A stretch of 64,000 bases of DNA from contig ML679941.1 of NCBI GenBank assembly GCA_007922225.1, positions 59,111,849-59,175,848 on the forward strand, read 5' to 3'. Below, in pieces: positions 22,684 to 32,282 of the stretch. How positions within the stretch are numbered: position 1 is the stretch's first letter; every line of letters begins with the position of its first letter. The translations under genes were made by a program, and so were the position numbers. Source of the DNA: Emydura subglobosa. Taxonomy: Eukaryota > Chordata > Testudines > Chelidae. Under the pieces are notes generated by a model. That model worked only from the letters and a program-made list of their open reading frames with translations, ran no database searches and was not told the origin of the DNA.

Positions 22684-23128
22684 CATTTTTTTCAAAGATT
22701 GTGGACTCTCTAGGAGTTGTCTACACAACATGATTCTGGAGTTGAAAGCTGGTTGCCTAGCTTGCAAAACTCTCCTCCTTTGCTCAAGACAAAAACTTAT
22801 TTGCCATAGAAAAACTATGTCTAGGCAGATATTTGAACAGAGTTTTTGTAAAGCAGCACAAATGTCTTAGGTCCAAGTCTGGCAATATCTGTTATACAAA
22901 GGGAGTAAGTTCCAGCCAGCTATCTTTATTACCAAGGACAACACCCATTATTTCCAGTTCTGCTTCAGGGTCAACAGAGACCCAGTGTCATTGGTAGACT
23001 CCCCTATCTTGGACTGGAGGTGCCAATCCCACAAGTGTGAATACACAGAGGTGACACTCTTAAAGAACAGCAGTTACTGGTAAGTAATCTCTTTTTAAAA
23101 ATAAATTTAAATAATAGTAAGGATATGA

Positions 23129-23308
23129 TCCATTGTTGTGTGCAGTGTTCTTGTAGCCATGTTGGTTCCAGGATATTAGAGAGACAAGGGTGGGTGAAGT
23201 AATATCTTTTATTGGACCAACTTCTGTTGGTGAAAGAGACAAGCTTTCTCTTTCACCAGGAGAAGTTGGTCCAATAAAAGATATTACCTTACCCCACCTT
23301 GTCTTTCT
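23129..23308. mobile_element. second palindromic retroposed repeat with 13-bp target duplication
   Basis: Left arm 'gggtgaagtaatatctttta' + 'ttggaccaacttct'; right arm 'agaagttggtccaataaaag' + 'atattacct'. The arms form a long hairpin, with 'gacaagggtggg' and 'ccccaccttgtc' as the outer pair. Flanks are AGTAAGGATATGA (23,116-23,128) and AGTGAGGATATGA (23,309-23,321), a 13-bp duplication with one mismatch. Related arms end the larger fold-back element at 45.0-46.3 kb. Confidence 0.72.
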
Positions 23309-26049
23309 AGTGAGGATATGAGACAAATGAAGAAGAAAAGCAAGATAATGCATGGATAACAGTTGACTGGAAGAGAGACATAATTGTGTAAGTCAAGGAT
23401 ATAGTACAAAGTTCTTTCTCCCATTCTGGGTAAAGGAGGGTTAATAAAGCATATTCTCATAATCATTGAAGAGTGGATATTAGCAGCTGACAGAAATGTT
23501 TTGGTGATAAAGTGCTTTTGTCCCACCATCACGATAGTTGAACAGTACCTGGGATTGTTCTTACTGGGCATCTTGGTAAACAGGTGAGAGTGAATTTGCA
23601 GGAGTGGGCTGGTGGATATGTGAATGAGTTATGTTGAAAGGAATGGGAATTGGTGATTGGGTTAAAGTTCAAGCCAGCTGTATACCAAGTTATTATATTA
23701 TATTTTTTCTTTATCCTATTTATATAATTATCAGTCATTCTTATATACTGTAAGAGAAGTTAATGTGTTCTGTAATATTAATGCTGCCATACTATGTTTC
23801 ACAGGCATTTAAAATGATGGGAATTCACAACTAGAATAATGTAATGATCTCCCTGTATATTTGCATTAATCCAAATAATTTTTTTCTTTTCTTTAGACTT
23901 AAATTATTATGCTAGTTTTCTGGTTAAATACAGGTTTGATGCACCAGTTTTATCTCAACACCATAGAGCAAACTGCAGTTTACTAAATTACAATAGAAAA
24001 CTCTGTGTACATTTTGGGTACAAAATACCTTTAAATTCAAAGTCCTTATCTTGTATTGATTCATTATAGCAGTAAAGTTATTAAATTACCCTGTTTGTAT
24101 TAAGCTTCCTTGGGGTTTTTTTAGGAAAGTATCTTTCATTGGATGGCTATAATAATATAATATTACTGCTGCAATATTCATCTTATTCCTGTGGTGGTGA
24201 TTTCTTTTTGTCAAGTTAAATTTACATAGTTCTCTAAATTCTTAACTTAAAAACAAACTCCCAGATCAATCTGTATGTAAGTATTCAGGAAAATTTAGCA
24301 AATACATGTGTAGCTGTTTTTCCTGAGAAAGGTGTTTTGGAGCCCTTTCAGTCTGCCCTGTAGATAGTTTGTAGGACACATACTGTGCTAGATATATTTA
24401 GCATTCATATAATAATTACTTATGAAATAGCAGTTTTCACTTTTCAGAGTTGCCACTTCAGTAAGCTTCTGATTATCTCTAAATATGCCTTTGAGACTTA
24501 TAGGGTTCCTTAGTCTAGCATCTGTTTTATTTCTGTATCAGAACTCTGATTGAAGCACACCAGTTTCAAGAGGGAAACCTCAGAGCAGCTTGCAAACTGA
24601 TTATAAAGCACCCCAGAAGTACCCCCAAATTTTTGAAAAAACTAAAAGCTAATTTTCCTTTTCCATTTTAATCATAAAGCACTGTTCTTCTAAAGATGGG
24701 TGTCCACACGATGGAATCCCCTTGGTATAGAGGGGATCCCACAGTGACTAGGTCTGGAGAAAAGTCCTACACTGCCCCACAGTGTATGAATTTGGCCAGG
24801 ATATGGAGGGGAGGATAGCCAGAGAATATTGCACTCTGGTTGATCTGGCTGCTGCATTGATTTGTAGAATGTTTTTGTTACAGAGCTGCTCCTGAACTCT
24901 GGTTTAATATAAATGAAAGACTACTTCAGTCTTTAGCAGGCCCCAGAATCCAAGAGGTGCAATGGTGGTGTAAAAATTTGTCCCTTTTCCATTTATGCAC
25001 TGAATGAAAGGACAGAGAATCTGAGCCTGTAAGCATGTAATGCAGCAGCCATTAAAAGGATAGAAGAGTAAGTAAGTAAGAGGCAAAGACCATCAGGGAA
25101 TAGAAGGCTAGAGTGGGAGCCATTCAGTTGAAGAAAGGAAAAGAGAGAAAAAAGGGGAATCCCTTGGGGACGGTGGGGGGTATTGTGAAGTGTGTGGGGG
25201 GGAAGGGTGATGTGGATGAGGATGACTATGTTATGTAGGTGTGATGGAAAGCAGGATGTAGGAAGGGTGTTTACATTGATTAGAATTGTGGAGGGAAACC
25301 TTCAGGTATGTCCACTTCCCAGTGACTGACCTGTTCTGTGACAGATAGGCTCAGTTTTTTTCATAGGTATTCTTAGCTGGAACTCAGACAGCTCTTGAAA
25401 TGGAAAACTAACAACTGTTTTCTTTCAGATAGTGTCTCCATTAAGAATCTCTGCCTGAAACTGTAATGAGATACAAAGCAAGAGATACAAGAAAACAGAC
25501 ATTTTTGTTATAGCTAAAAGCTGAGGAAAACAAGGCATATATGTTTTCTTACTTAGATAGTTTTAAAATATATTTTGTATTATATGGGTTTCTTGAATAC
25601 CTCTGACGTAATCTCTTGTGTAAATGTAATTCACAACTGCTGCCCACGCTCTGGGCTAAGAATTCACTTCCAACTCTATAAAAATAACCAGCAATGTGAA
25701 TATTGCTGAGTGAGCACTTTAGCAGTGATTTTGAACTGCTGTCAGCATGTGGCTTTAGAGGAAACATTTGTTAAGACTTTTCCATTTTATCAACAGTTCT
25801 AAAATGGTGTAATGTCAATGGCATATGAAGTATTGTATTATAACCCAAACATGGGATCCTACTTAAAATATTTTGAGTTACTGATTAAGGCAACATTGAC
25901 ATTTGTTTGAGCAACTTCAAAATAATCAAGTCAAAGATTTTTATTGGTTATACGGAAGACTAAATGCCTCTTTCTTTATTTTCTTATTGACATTTCTGTG
26001 GTAAAAAGTGAAGAAGAGCCTAATCACTGATTATACGTGTAATTTATAA

Positions 26050-27088
26050 GATTCAGGTGTCTAACTGATAAGTCTCAAAATATAATTGTAAATGGGGAAT
26101 CATCATTGAGCAGGTGTGTTTCTGGGGGGATTCCACAGGGATCAGTTCTTAACATTATGGTATTTAACAATTTTATCAATGACCTGAAAGAAAACATAAA
26201 ATCATCACTATTAAAGTTTGCAGATGAGAGAAAAATTGGGGGAGTGGTAAATAATGAAGAGAACAGGTCACTGGTACAGCGATCTGGCCTGCCTGGTAAG
26301 CTGGGCACAAGCAAACAATATGCATATTAATATGTCTAAATGTAAATATATTATCTTTAGGAACAAATAATGTAGGCCATACTTACATGATAGGGGACTC
26401 CTGGGAAGCAGTGACTCTGAAAAAAAATTAGGGAGCTGTGGTAGACAATCAGCTGAACATGAGCTCACTGTGCAATACTCTGGCCAGAAGGGCTAATGCA
26501 GTCCGTTGCTGCATAAACAGGGGAATCTCAAGAAGGAGCAGAAATTGTTTTACTTCTATATTCGTCATTGGTGGGACCCCCAGTGGATTACTGTGTCCAG
26601 TTCTGGTGCCCACAATTCAAGGAGGATGTTGATAAATTGGAGAGGGTGGAGAGAAGAGCCACGAGAATGATTAAAGTATTAGAAAACATGCTGTGTAGTG
26701 ATAGCTTACAAGAACTCTATCTATTTAGCTTGGCAATGAGGAGGTTAAGGGGTGACTTGGTCATAGTTTATAAGTACCTACATGGGAAATAAATATTTGA
26801 TAATGAGCTCTTGAATCTAGCAGAGAAAGATATAGCACAATCCAATCGCTGCAAGTTCAAGCTACAAATAAGGCATACATTTTTAACAGAGAGGGTAGTT
26901 AATCATTGGAACAATTTACTAAGGGTTGTGGTGGATTCTCCATTACTGGCAATTTTTACATCAAGATTGGATGTTTTTCTAAAAGATGTGCTCCAAAATT
27001 ATTTTGGAGAAGTTTTATGGCCTCTGTTATACAGAAGGTCAGACTGAATTATCACAGTGGTCCCTTCTGGTCTTGGAATCTAAGAATA
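26050..27088 (+). mobile_element. CR1 LINE fragment, plus strand
   Basis: A frame at 26,106-26,330 carries GGIPQGSVLN...FNNFINDL and FADERKIGGVV, the RT motif region with FADE in place of FADD. Later frames give RRSRN...PPVDYCVQFWCPQFKEDV, DKLERVERRATRMIKVLENM and the 'RVVNHWNNLLRVVVDSP' 3' end. It ends with a 'gtcagactgaattatcacag' 3' UTR near 27,080. It is 5'-truncated and broken by many stops. The subfamily differs from the copies with the ATTCTATGAT tail. Confidence 0.85.
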
Positions 27089-27587
27089 GGAAATTATAGG
27101 ATATCTATAGATGTAGAGGAGAATGGGGACCAGTCGTTTATAAGTCAATATAAGTATATAAATCTGTCATATCTGTATTCTCAGTCATTTGTAAGTCAAG
27201 GTTTATTATTTTAGATTAGTTATAAAATTGGTTTTGTAAGAGTATGTATTGGACTAGGGATAGCATAAAACATTAACGTTATGTTCAGGTTAAAGATTCA
27301 TATCAGCCCCGCTTCCGTTGTGTCCTATATTACGCCATAGTTACCCCTTTGGCCATCTGAGTCATGGCATTAACTAACTTTCATTCATCCTGCTTCATCA
27401 GGGCAGGTTGAAAAATGGGACTTCTACTGACTCTGAAGACCTCAGGAAGTAAAATGTTTTACAAAGAGTATATGGAGTTATTTGACGTGTTACATAAAAG
27501 AAGGTTTTTTCATGTGTGCTGATACTGAATTTAAATTATGTATAAAAGAACATACTGTGTGATAACATCACTTCTGTTGTTTTACAG

Positions 27588-27688
27588 ATCATTCTTTGAT
27601 CATTCAATGCATAGTGCACTGCCTCTTGGGATATACCTGGCAACTAAATTCTGGATGTATGTGACATGGTTTTTCTGGTTTTGGAATG
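27588..27688 (+). CDS. ZDHHC17: ZDHHC17 exon: transmembrane segment 3, ends at a U12 splice site
   Basis: 101 bp: one base completing Lys, 33 codons, then one base (G) of the next Asp codon. It reads SFFDHSMHSALPLGIYLATK followed by FWMYVTWFFWFWN. The 'SALPLGIYLATKFWMYVTWF' part is the third membrane segment. The acceptor is tttacag. The 3' end is set by protein continuity (WND-LNF across to 44,414) and by the downstream ATATCCTTT, a minor-spliceosome donor; there is no GT at this point. If read through, the frame stops at 27,724-27,726. Confidence 0.95.
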
Positions 27689-27699
27689 ATATCCTTTTT
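27689..27699 (+). other. ZDHHC17: U12-type 5' splice site (ATATCCTTTTT)
   Basis: ATATCCTTT matches the minor-spliceosome 5' splice site consensus at every position; U2-type donors need GT here. U11 and U6atac snRNAs recognise this sequence. The site sits directly after codon position 1 of the Asp codon. Confidence 0.93.
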
Positions 27700-27780
27700 C
27701 TTGTTTTCAGTAATACAAATCACTAAAATGAAAATTATATGCATTTAATATTAGTGCTGAGTTCTAACTATGACCTCAAA

Positions 27781-27786
27781 AATAAA
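27781..27786 (+). promoter_or_regulatory. AATAAA hexamer shortly inside the U12 intron
   Basis: A canonical poly(A) signal hexamer lies 92 bases into the intron and 55 bases after the in-frame stop reached by reading through the exon. There is no proof of use; AATAAA also arises by chance in AT-rich DNA. Confidence 0.25.
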
Positions 27787-28164
27787 GAACGAATTGTAGT
27801 TTAAAAATAGCTACAACCATTTAAAATTCATAATGCTTAATTGGCTTTGTTAAAATAGAACTTTACTATTTACTTGAAATTCTTAATGGTGGTTTTTGTA
27901 CTGCTTTAGAAATTACATTGCTGCTTAGTGTCAGTAACAGTGTTTACCTTAAAAATGCCTATTCAAAAATTGTCTGTTTTCTTCATGTCGTTAGCAGAGA
28001 AATGCAAATGGTTGTATAGACATATCAAGGCCATATGTTGTCAAAAAGATTATATTTATGTGAACTCACCATGGTCTATAGTCTTAAAACTTAAGTAGCA
28101 CATATGTTTTTCCAAGAATAAATAGATAACTTTATTTTCCCTATTCACTCATGCTTATCACTTC

Positions 28165-29336
28165 CAGTGTCATTTTTACTGCAAGTGCAGCCAGTGACTT
28201 TAGCAAAACTTTTGATACAGTTTCCCACGGTATTCTTATCAGCAAGTTAAAGAAGTATGGGTTGGATGAATGGACTATAAGATTGATAGAAAGCATGCTA
28301 GATCATCGGGCTCAGTGGGTAATGATCAACATGTCTTGATGTCTAGTTGGCAGCCAGTAACAAGCGGAATGCCCCAGGGATTGGTGCTGGGGTTCAACAT
28401 CTTCATTAATTATCTGGAAGATGGGATGGATTCCACCCTCAGCAAGTTCGCAGATAACAGTAAGTTGGGGGGAGTGGTAGATACGCTGGAGGGTATGGAT
28501 AGGATACAGCGTTAGCTAGGCAAATTGGAGGATTGGGCCAAAAAAATCTGAGATTGCACAAGAACAAGTGCATAGTCCTGCGCTTAAGATGGAAGAATCC
28601 CATAAACTGTTACAGACTGGGGACCAACTGGCTAGGCAGCAGTTCTACAGAAAAGGACCTGAGGGTTACGGTGGACAAGAAGCTGGATATGAGTCAACAG
28701 TGTGTCATTATTGCCAAGAAGCCTAATGTCATATTGGGCTGCATTAGTAGGAGCATTGCCAGCAGATGTAGGGAAGTGATTATTCCCCTCTATTCAGCAC
28801 TGGTGAGGCCACATTTATAGTATTGTGTCCAGTTTTGGGCCCCACCCCCCACTACAGAAAGAATGTGGACAAATTAGAAAGTGTCCAGAGGAGGGCAACA
28901 AAAATGATTAGGGGACTGGAGCACATGGCTTATGAGGAGAGGCTGAGGGAACTAGGCTTTTTTAGTCTGCAGAAGAGAAGACTAAGGGGGGGATATGATA
29001 GCAGCCTTTAACTACCTGAAAGGGGTTCCAAGGAGGATGGAGCTAGGCTGTTCTCAGTGGTGGCAGACGACAGAACTAGAAGCAATGGTCTCACGGTGCA
29101 GTGGGGGAAGTCTAGGTTGGATATTAGGAAAAACTTTCACTAGGAGGGTGGTGAAGCACTGGAATGGGTTACCTAGAGAGGTGGTGGAATCTCCATCCTT
29201 AGAGATTTTTAAGGTGGGGCTTGACAAAGCCCTGGCTGAAATGGTTTAGTTGGGACTGGTCCTGCTTTGAGCAGAGGTTGGACGAGATGACTTCCTGAGG
29301 TCCCTTCCATCCCTAATCGTCTATGATTCTATGATA
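28165..29336 (+). mobile_element. CR1 LINE, plus strand, with ATTCTATGAT-type end
   Basis: 5'-truncated. Frames give ASDFSKTFDTVSHGILISKL (RT motif A, with the catalytic Asp replaced: SDFSKTFD where CR1 has LDFxKAFD), then TSGMPQGLVLG, FADNSKLGGVVD (FADN for FADD), [51 protein letters not shown] and [15 protein letters not shown]. The 3' UTR is 'ttggacgagatgacttcctg...' and it ends 'tctatgattctatgata'. Stops and shifts make it inactive. It lies 0.5 kb inside the U12 intron. Confidence 0.9.
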
Positions 29337-29559
29337 ATTAACTATTCCTAAATAGTTTACAAGTTCTATTGTATGTGTACTTTAAAAATGAGTTAAATGA
29401 ATTATTACATACAGCTTATGAAACTAAATAGAATACATTCTATGAAAATAATTAAAATAACTAGGATTTGATATTACATATTGATATTAGCCCCAGAATT
29501 AGCTATGGGACAGAGCATATAACTAGATTTGCCTAGACATAAACTTGCCATGTTCATAA

Positions 29560-30062
29560 CAAAAGTAAAAATTGATTCAGATTTCTGATCTCAATAAGTT
29601 TATGGAGGGGATCGTATGATGGGACAGCTTAATTTGGCAATTGACTGATCTTTGTTTATTAGTGGTAATGCCCAATGACCTGTGATGGGATGTTACATGA
29701 GGTGGGTTCTGAGTTACTACAGATAATTCTTTCCAGGTGTCTGGCTGGTGAATCTTGCACACATGCTCAAGATTTAGTTGATCACCACATTTGGGGTCCA
29801 GAAGGAATTTTCTCTTGGGGCAGATTGGCATACTGGGGGATTTTCACCTTCCTCTGCTGCATGAAGCACGGGTCACTTGCTGGTGGATTCTCTGTATCTT
29901 GAAGTCTTTAAACCATTATTTGAGGACTTCAATAACTCATTCATAGGTGAGGGGTCTATTACAGAAGTGGGTAGCTGGGGGTCTGTTGGCCTGTGTTGTG
30001 CAGGAGGTCAGACTAGATGATCATGTTTGTCCCTTCTGACCTTAAAGTCTGTGTCTGTCAAA
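29560..30062 (+). mobile_element. CR1-like LINE 3' UTR fragment
   Basis: A non-coding 3' region ('ttatggaggggatcgtatga', 'tgacctgtgatgggatgtta', 'ggtcagactagatgatcatg', 'ttctgaccttaaagtctgtg'). A similar sequence is found at 40.44-40.8 kb. The 'aggtcagactagatgatca' end is that of reptilian CR1 subfamilies. Confidence 0.75.
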
Positions 30063-30534
30063 GATTCAGTTTACATTAATCGAGTTAAATTTCTCTTCTA
30101 CTTTCTCTGGTATCACAGATTTAATATAATTTGAACAAAGAATCAACAAACACCTTTTATTAACTCCTGTTTAATTTTTTAATGCTCCTAGTTTTAAGTA
30201 TCTTTAAGTAAACTTAATGTTCATGAAAGATATTGGATCGACAGTCCAACATCACTGCGGTCATTTGATATAACTTTGATCGCCACTCCTTTTTCATTCT
30301 TTGACAGAGATCTGTTACTCCTAGATATTATGTAGGCCCAACATTATGTTTAAAAAGTAGTTTTGAAAATTTTGCTTTTCTTTTTGGGTCTTGCATGGTT
30401 CTTAGGGTTTAAACATAAAAGGCTGAATGCTACTGTGCCTAAAATCTATGAGAATCTTGTTTAAAAAGTCTTAAAATGTTGTCTAACACAATCAGGCAAA
30501 GATATATAATGTGAAATTTTTTGAGTGATGGGCC

Positions 30535-30740
30535 CTATTGTATTCCACTGAGGGTTTCACATGTGCACCATGCGTCTGGAGCCGGAGATTTTTTCAAGTA
30601 CTAGTGTCCGTTGGTCTGTGTATGCATCCTTTTGCTCACCTCATGGTTTTGTCTGAGGTGATAAAGGGCAAGGTGGACCGACCACGTCTCCAGTTCCTTC
30701 TCATTGCTGCATGGTCTGGGTCAGAACTATAAGTGCCTGC
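30535..30740 (+). repeat. DIRS C 5' terminal repeat
   Basis: Shares the landmark order with copy A: 'cacatgtgcaccatgcgtct', 'ggagattttttcaagtacta', 'gtgtccgttggtctgtgtat', 'gaggtgataaagggcaag', 'ctccagttccttctcattgc'. Confidence 0.55.
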
Positions 30741-30906
30741 TTGCATGTGATGCACTTTAAAAATACGCAGTTGTACATAATTAGTTTTACAGTTTTTATC
30801 ATGTTTATAGTAGTCTTTAGTAGTTTGATAGTTTTAGGAGTAGGAGCGGGACTATTTTTGGGGAAGGTTTTGTTCTCTTTGAATGCCTCCCCATATCTAC
30901 ATGTGG

Positions 30907-31507
30907 TGTGACAGGGTCAGACCTGATGGCTACAGGAGAGTAGTAGAGGGGGGGTCTATATTAGCCCCAGAATGAACAAATCCCTGTTCCCTGGGTGATC
31001 CAGCTGGGGATACTCTGGGGCAATTAGGTCAATTAGGCCAGCTGAGGCCAATCAAGGAGCTTGCCCCAGCAGTTAAAAGCCTCCCTGTCAGGCAGGTGCA
31101 GCTGGAAGGGAGTTAGGAGAAGAAGCAGAGCGGAGCGGAGGAGAGCTGCTACAGGACTTGGAGCAACCACTGCCACATATTACAGCCCCAAAGGTACCAG
31201 AGACAAGAGGGGGGGTACCTGTCTGCCTACGGCCAGGGACCCAAGGCACAGGCCTGAGGGAGAACCCCTCCCCACCCAGTTCCAGGAAGCAGACTGCGAG
31301 CAGTGGGGCCAAAGACAGGTGACCCAGGGAAGGGAGTAAGTCATGGACTGGGCAGTTTGAAGACTACTCCACACAGGGTCCCTGGGTCGGGGCCCGAGGC
31401 AGAGGGCAGGACCGGGCCCCCCCCCTGCTCCCACCCAGGCATGCCATAGTCATAGCCGAAGAGGGCACAGTACCCACGAGAGGGCTAAACTAGCCGCCCG
31501 CGCCACA
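30907..31507 (+). mobile_element. solo LTR, 601 bp, with TGTG...CACA ends and 4-bp target duplication
   Basis: It begins TGTGACAGGGTC and ends GCGCCACA, the short inverted TG...CA ends of LTR elements. Directly outside is GTGG on both sides (30,903-30,906 and 31,508-31,511). GC content is much higher than in the surroundings. A 'cagttaaaagcctccc' at about 31,070 may be a TATA-like box. It carries no internal genes, so it is a solo LTR left by recombination. It interrupts the DIRS gag region and is younger than that copy. Orientation is assumed from the possible TATA box. Confidence 0.65.
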
Positions 31508-31514
31508 GTGGGTA

Positions 31515-32000
31515 CTTGACTAGGCTGAAAACACAAGGTTTTTAAAATCTGGACTTCCTGCCCATGTGCCTTGTCAGTCAGCAATGAAGATCAATACTGC
31601 CTCTACTGCTTTGGAGAAGCCCACATTTCATTCAGGTGCAATATCTGCCAGTCCTTCCCAAACTGCAGGTGCAATATCTGGTAGTCCTTCCCAAGCTATA
31701 CCCGAAAATGCCAGGCTCTCCGCCTCCAGAAACACCTCATGGAAGTGGCCATGAAACCTCATTCAGACCCTGGCCAGGCACTGTCATCTGTACATAGGCA
31801 TGAGGCTGTCAGGCGTACGCCTCTAATTCCGGAGTCTAAGGCCAGCACCGGTGGTACCACCACTATGGACCGTGCAGCAGAGCCTAGTCATGATGTAAGG
31901 AAACATGCACATAAGCATGGCAATAAGTCTTCCTCTTAGCCTAAAAAGGGAGAAACTCCTTCCATGAGTTCCAGTTACAGGGACGGAGTGCTGTAAAGCA
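31515..32000 (+). pseudogene. DIRS C gag-like remnant with cysteine cluster
   Basis: Frames at 31,540-31,700 give KIWTSCPCALSVSNEDQYCL then YCFGEAHISF and CNICQSFPNC, a cysteine-rich zinc-binding segment at the start of DIRS gag-like proteins; copy D has a similar CSICHNLFPL...C at 62.58 kb. A 33-bp segment is duplicated in tandem (31,633-31,665 and 31,666-31,698). It ends where a CR1 tail is inserted. Confidence 0.5.
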
Positions 32001-32004
32001 TACA

Positions 32005-32282
32005 AACACTAAAACTAGGAGCAATGGTCTCAAGTTGCCATGGGAGAGGTGTAGTTTGGATATTAGGAAAAAAATTTTCACTAGGAGGGTGGTGAAGCAC
32101 TGGAATGGGTTACCTAGGGAGGTGGTGGAATCTCCATCCTTAGAGGTTTTTAAAGTGCGACTTGACAAGCCCTGGCTGGGATGATTTAGTTGGGGTTAGT
32201 CCTGCTTTGAGCAGGGGGTTGGACTTGATGACCTTCTGAGGTCCCTTCCAATCCTAATCTATGATTCTTCTATGATTCTATG
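32005..32282 (+). mobile_element. CR1 LINE 3' end, plus strand, nested in DIRS C
   Basis: It starts 'ctaggagcaatggtctcaag', runs through 'ggatattaggaaaaaaattt', 'ggtggtgaagcactggaatg' and 'ggttggacttgatgaccttc', and ends 'tctatgattcttctatgatt'. It is a 280-bp 3'-end copy, the usual outcome of truncated CR1 insertion. It matches the 3' part of 28.17-29.34 kb closely. Confidence 0.9.

Larger units (their letters stand above)
21010..23097 (+). mobile_element. DIRS retrotransposon B, internally deleted
   Basis: The 5' end near 21,010 ('tttgagtagcctctgcatat', 'tcccacatgtggg', then 'ggtataaaactgtcccttt', 'gttccttcttaactgcc') follows the layout of the other DIRS 5' ends. From 21.4 to 22.1 kb the composition is that of the DIRS gag-like region (repeated 'ctggcac', 'ggtgcc'). 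The 3' end at 22.88-23.10 kb finishes with 'cttaaagaacagcagttact' and 'ggtaagtaat', the DIRS end motif. RT, RNase H and recombinase are missing, so the copy was deleted internally. A palindromic element (22,355-22,566) and a T38 tract lie within it. No coding capacity remains. Confidence 0.5.
20107..27587 (+). other. ZDHHC17: ZDHHC17 intron, 7,481 bp, GT-AG
   Basis: It holds a MITE (20.3 kb), a deleted DIRS copy (21.0-23.1 kb) with a palindromic insertion, a second palindromic repeat (23.1-23.3 kb) and a CR1 fragment (26.05-27.09 kb). The stretch 23.35-26.05 kb is AT-rich with nothing I can identify apart from a G-rich patch near 25.17-25.22 kb. Confidence 0.88.

Noticed and set aside
22542..22870. 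poly-Phe frames over the T38 tract
   Set aside because: They are products of the homopolymer.
24672..24740. possible further DIRS 5' end ('gttcttctaaagatgggtgt')
   Set aside because: Only the first 25 bases or so are suggestive. The following sequence shows none of the landmarks of the other DIRS ends.
27700..27712. 'tgttttcagtaat' as a conventional splice acceptor or GT donor replacing the U12 site
   Set aside because: Using it breaks the frame or adds residues absent from the ZDHHC17 family, whereas the AT-AC pair gives exact continuity.
27538..27726. 62-codon open frame taken as a separate small membrane protein
   Set aside because: It is the ZDHHC17 TM3 exon with 16 intron-encoded codons in front of it and 12 after it. 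The true exon ends at 27,688, as shown by the U12 donor and the continuation at 44,414.
31061..31434. GC-rich frames as a possible CpG-island promoter or first exon
   Set aside because: They fall entirely within the solo LTR bounded by TGTG...CACA and the GTGG duplication.
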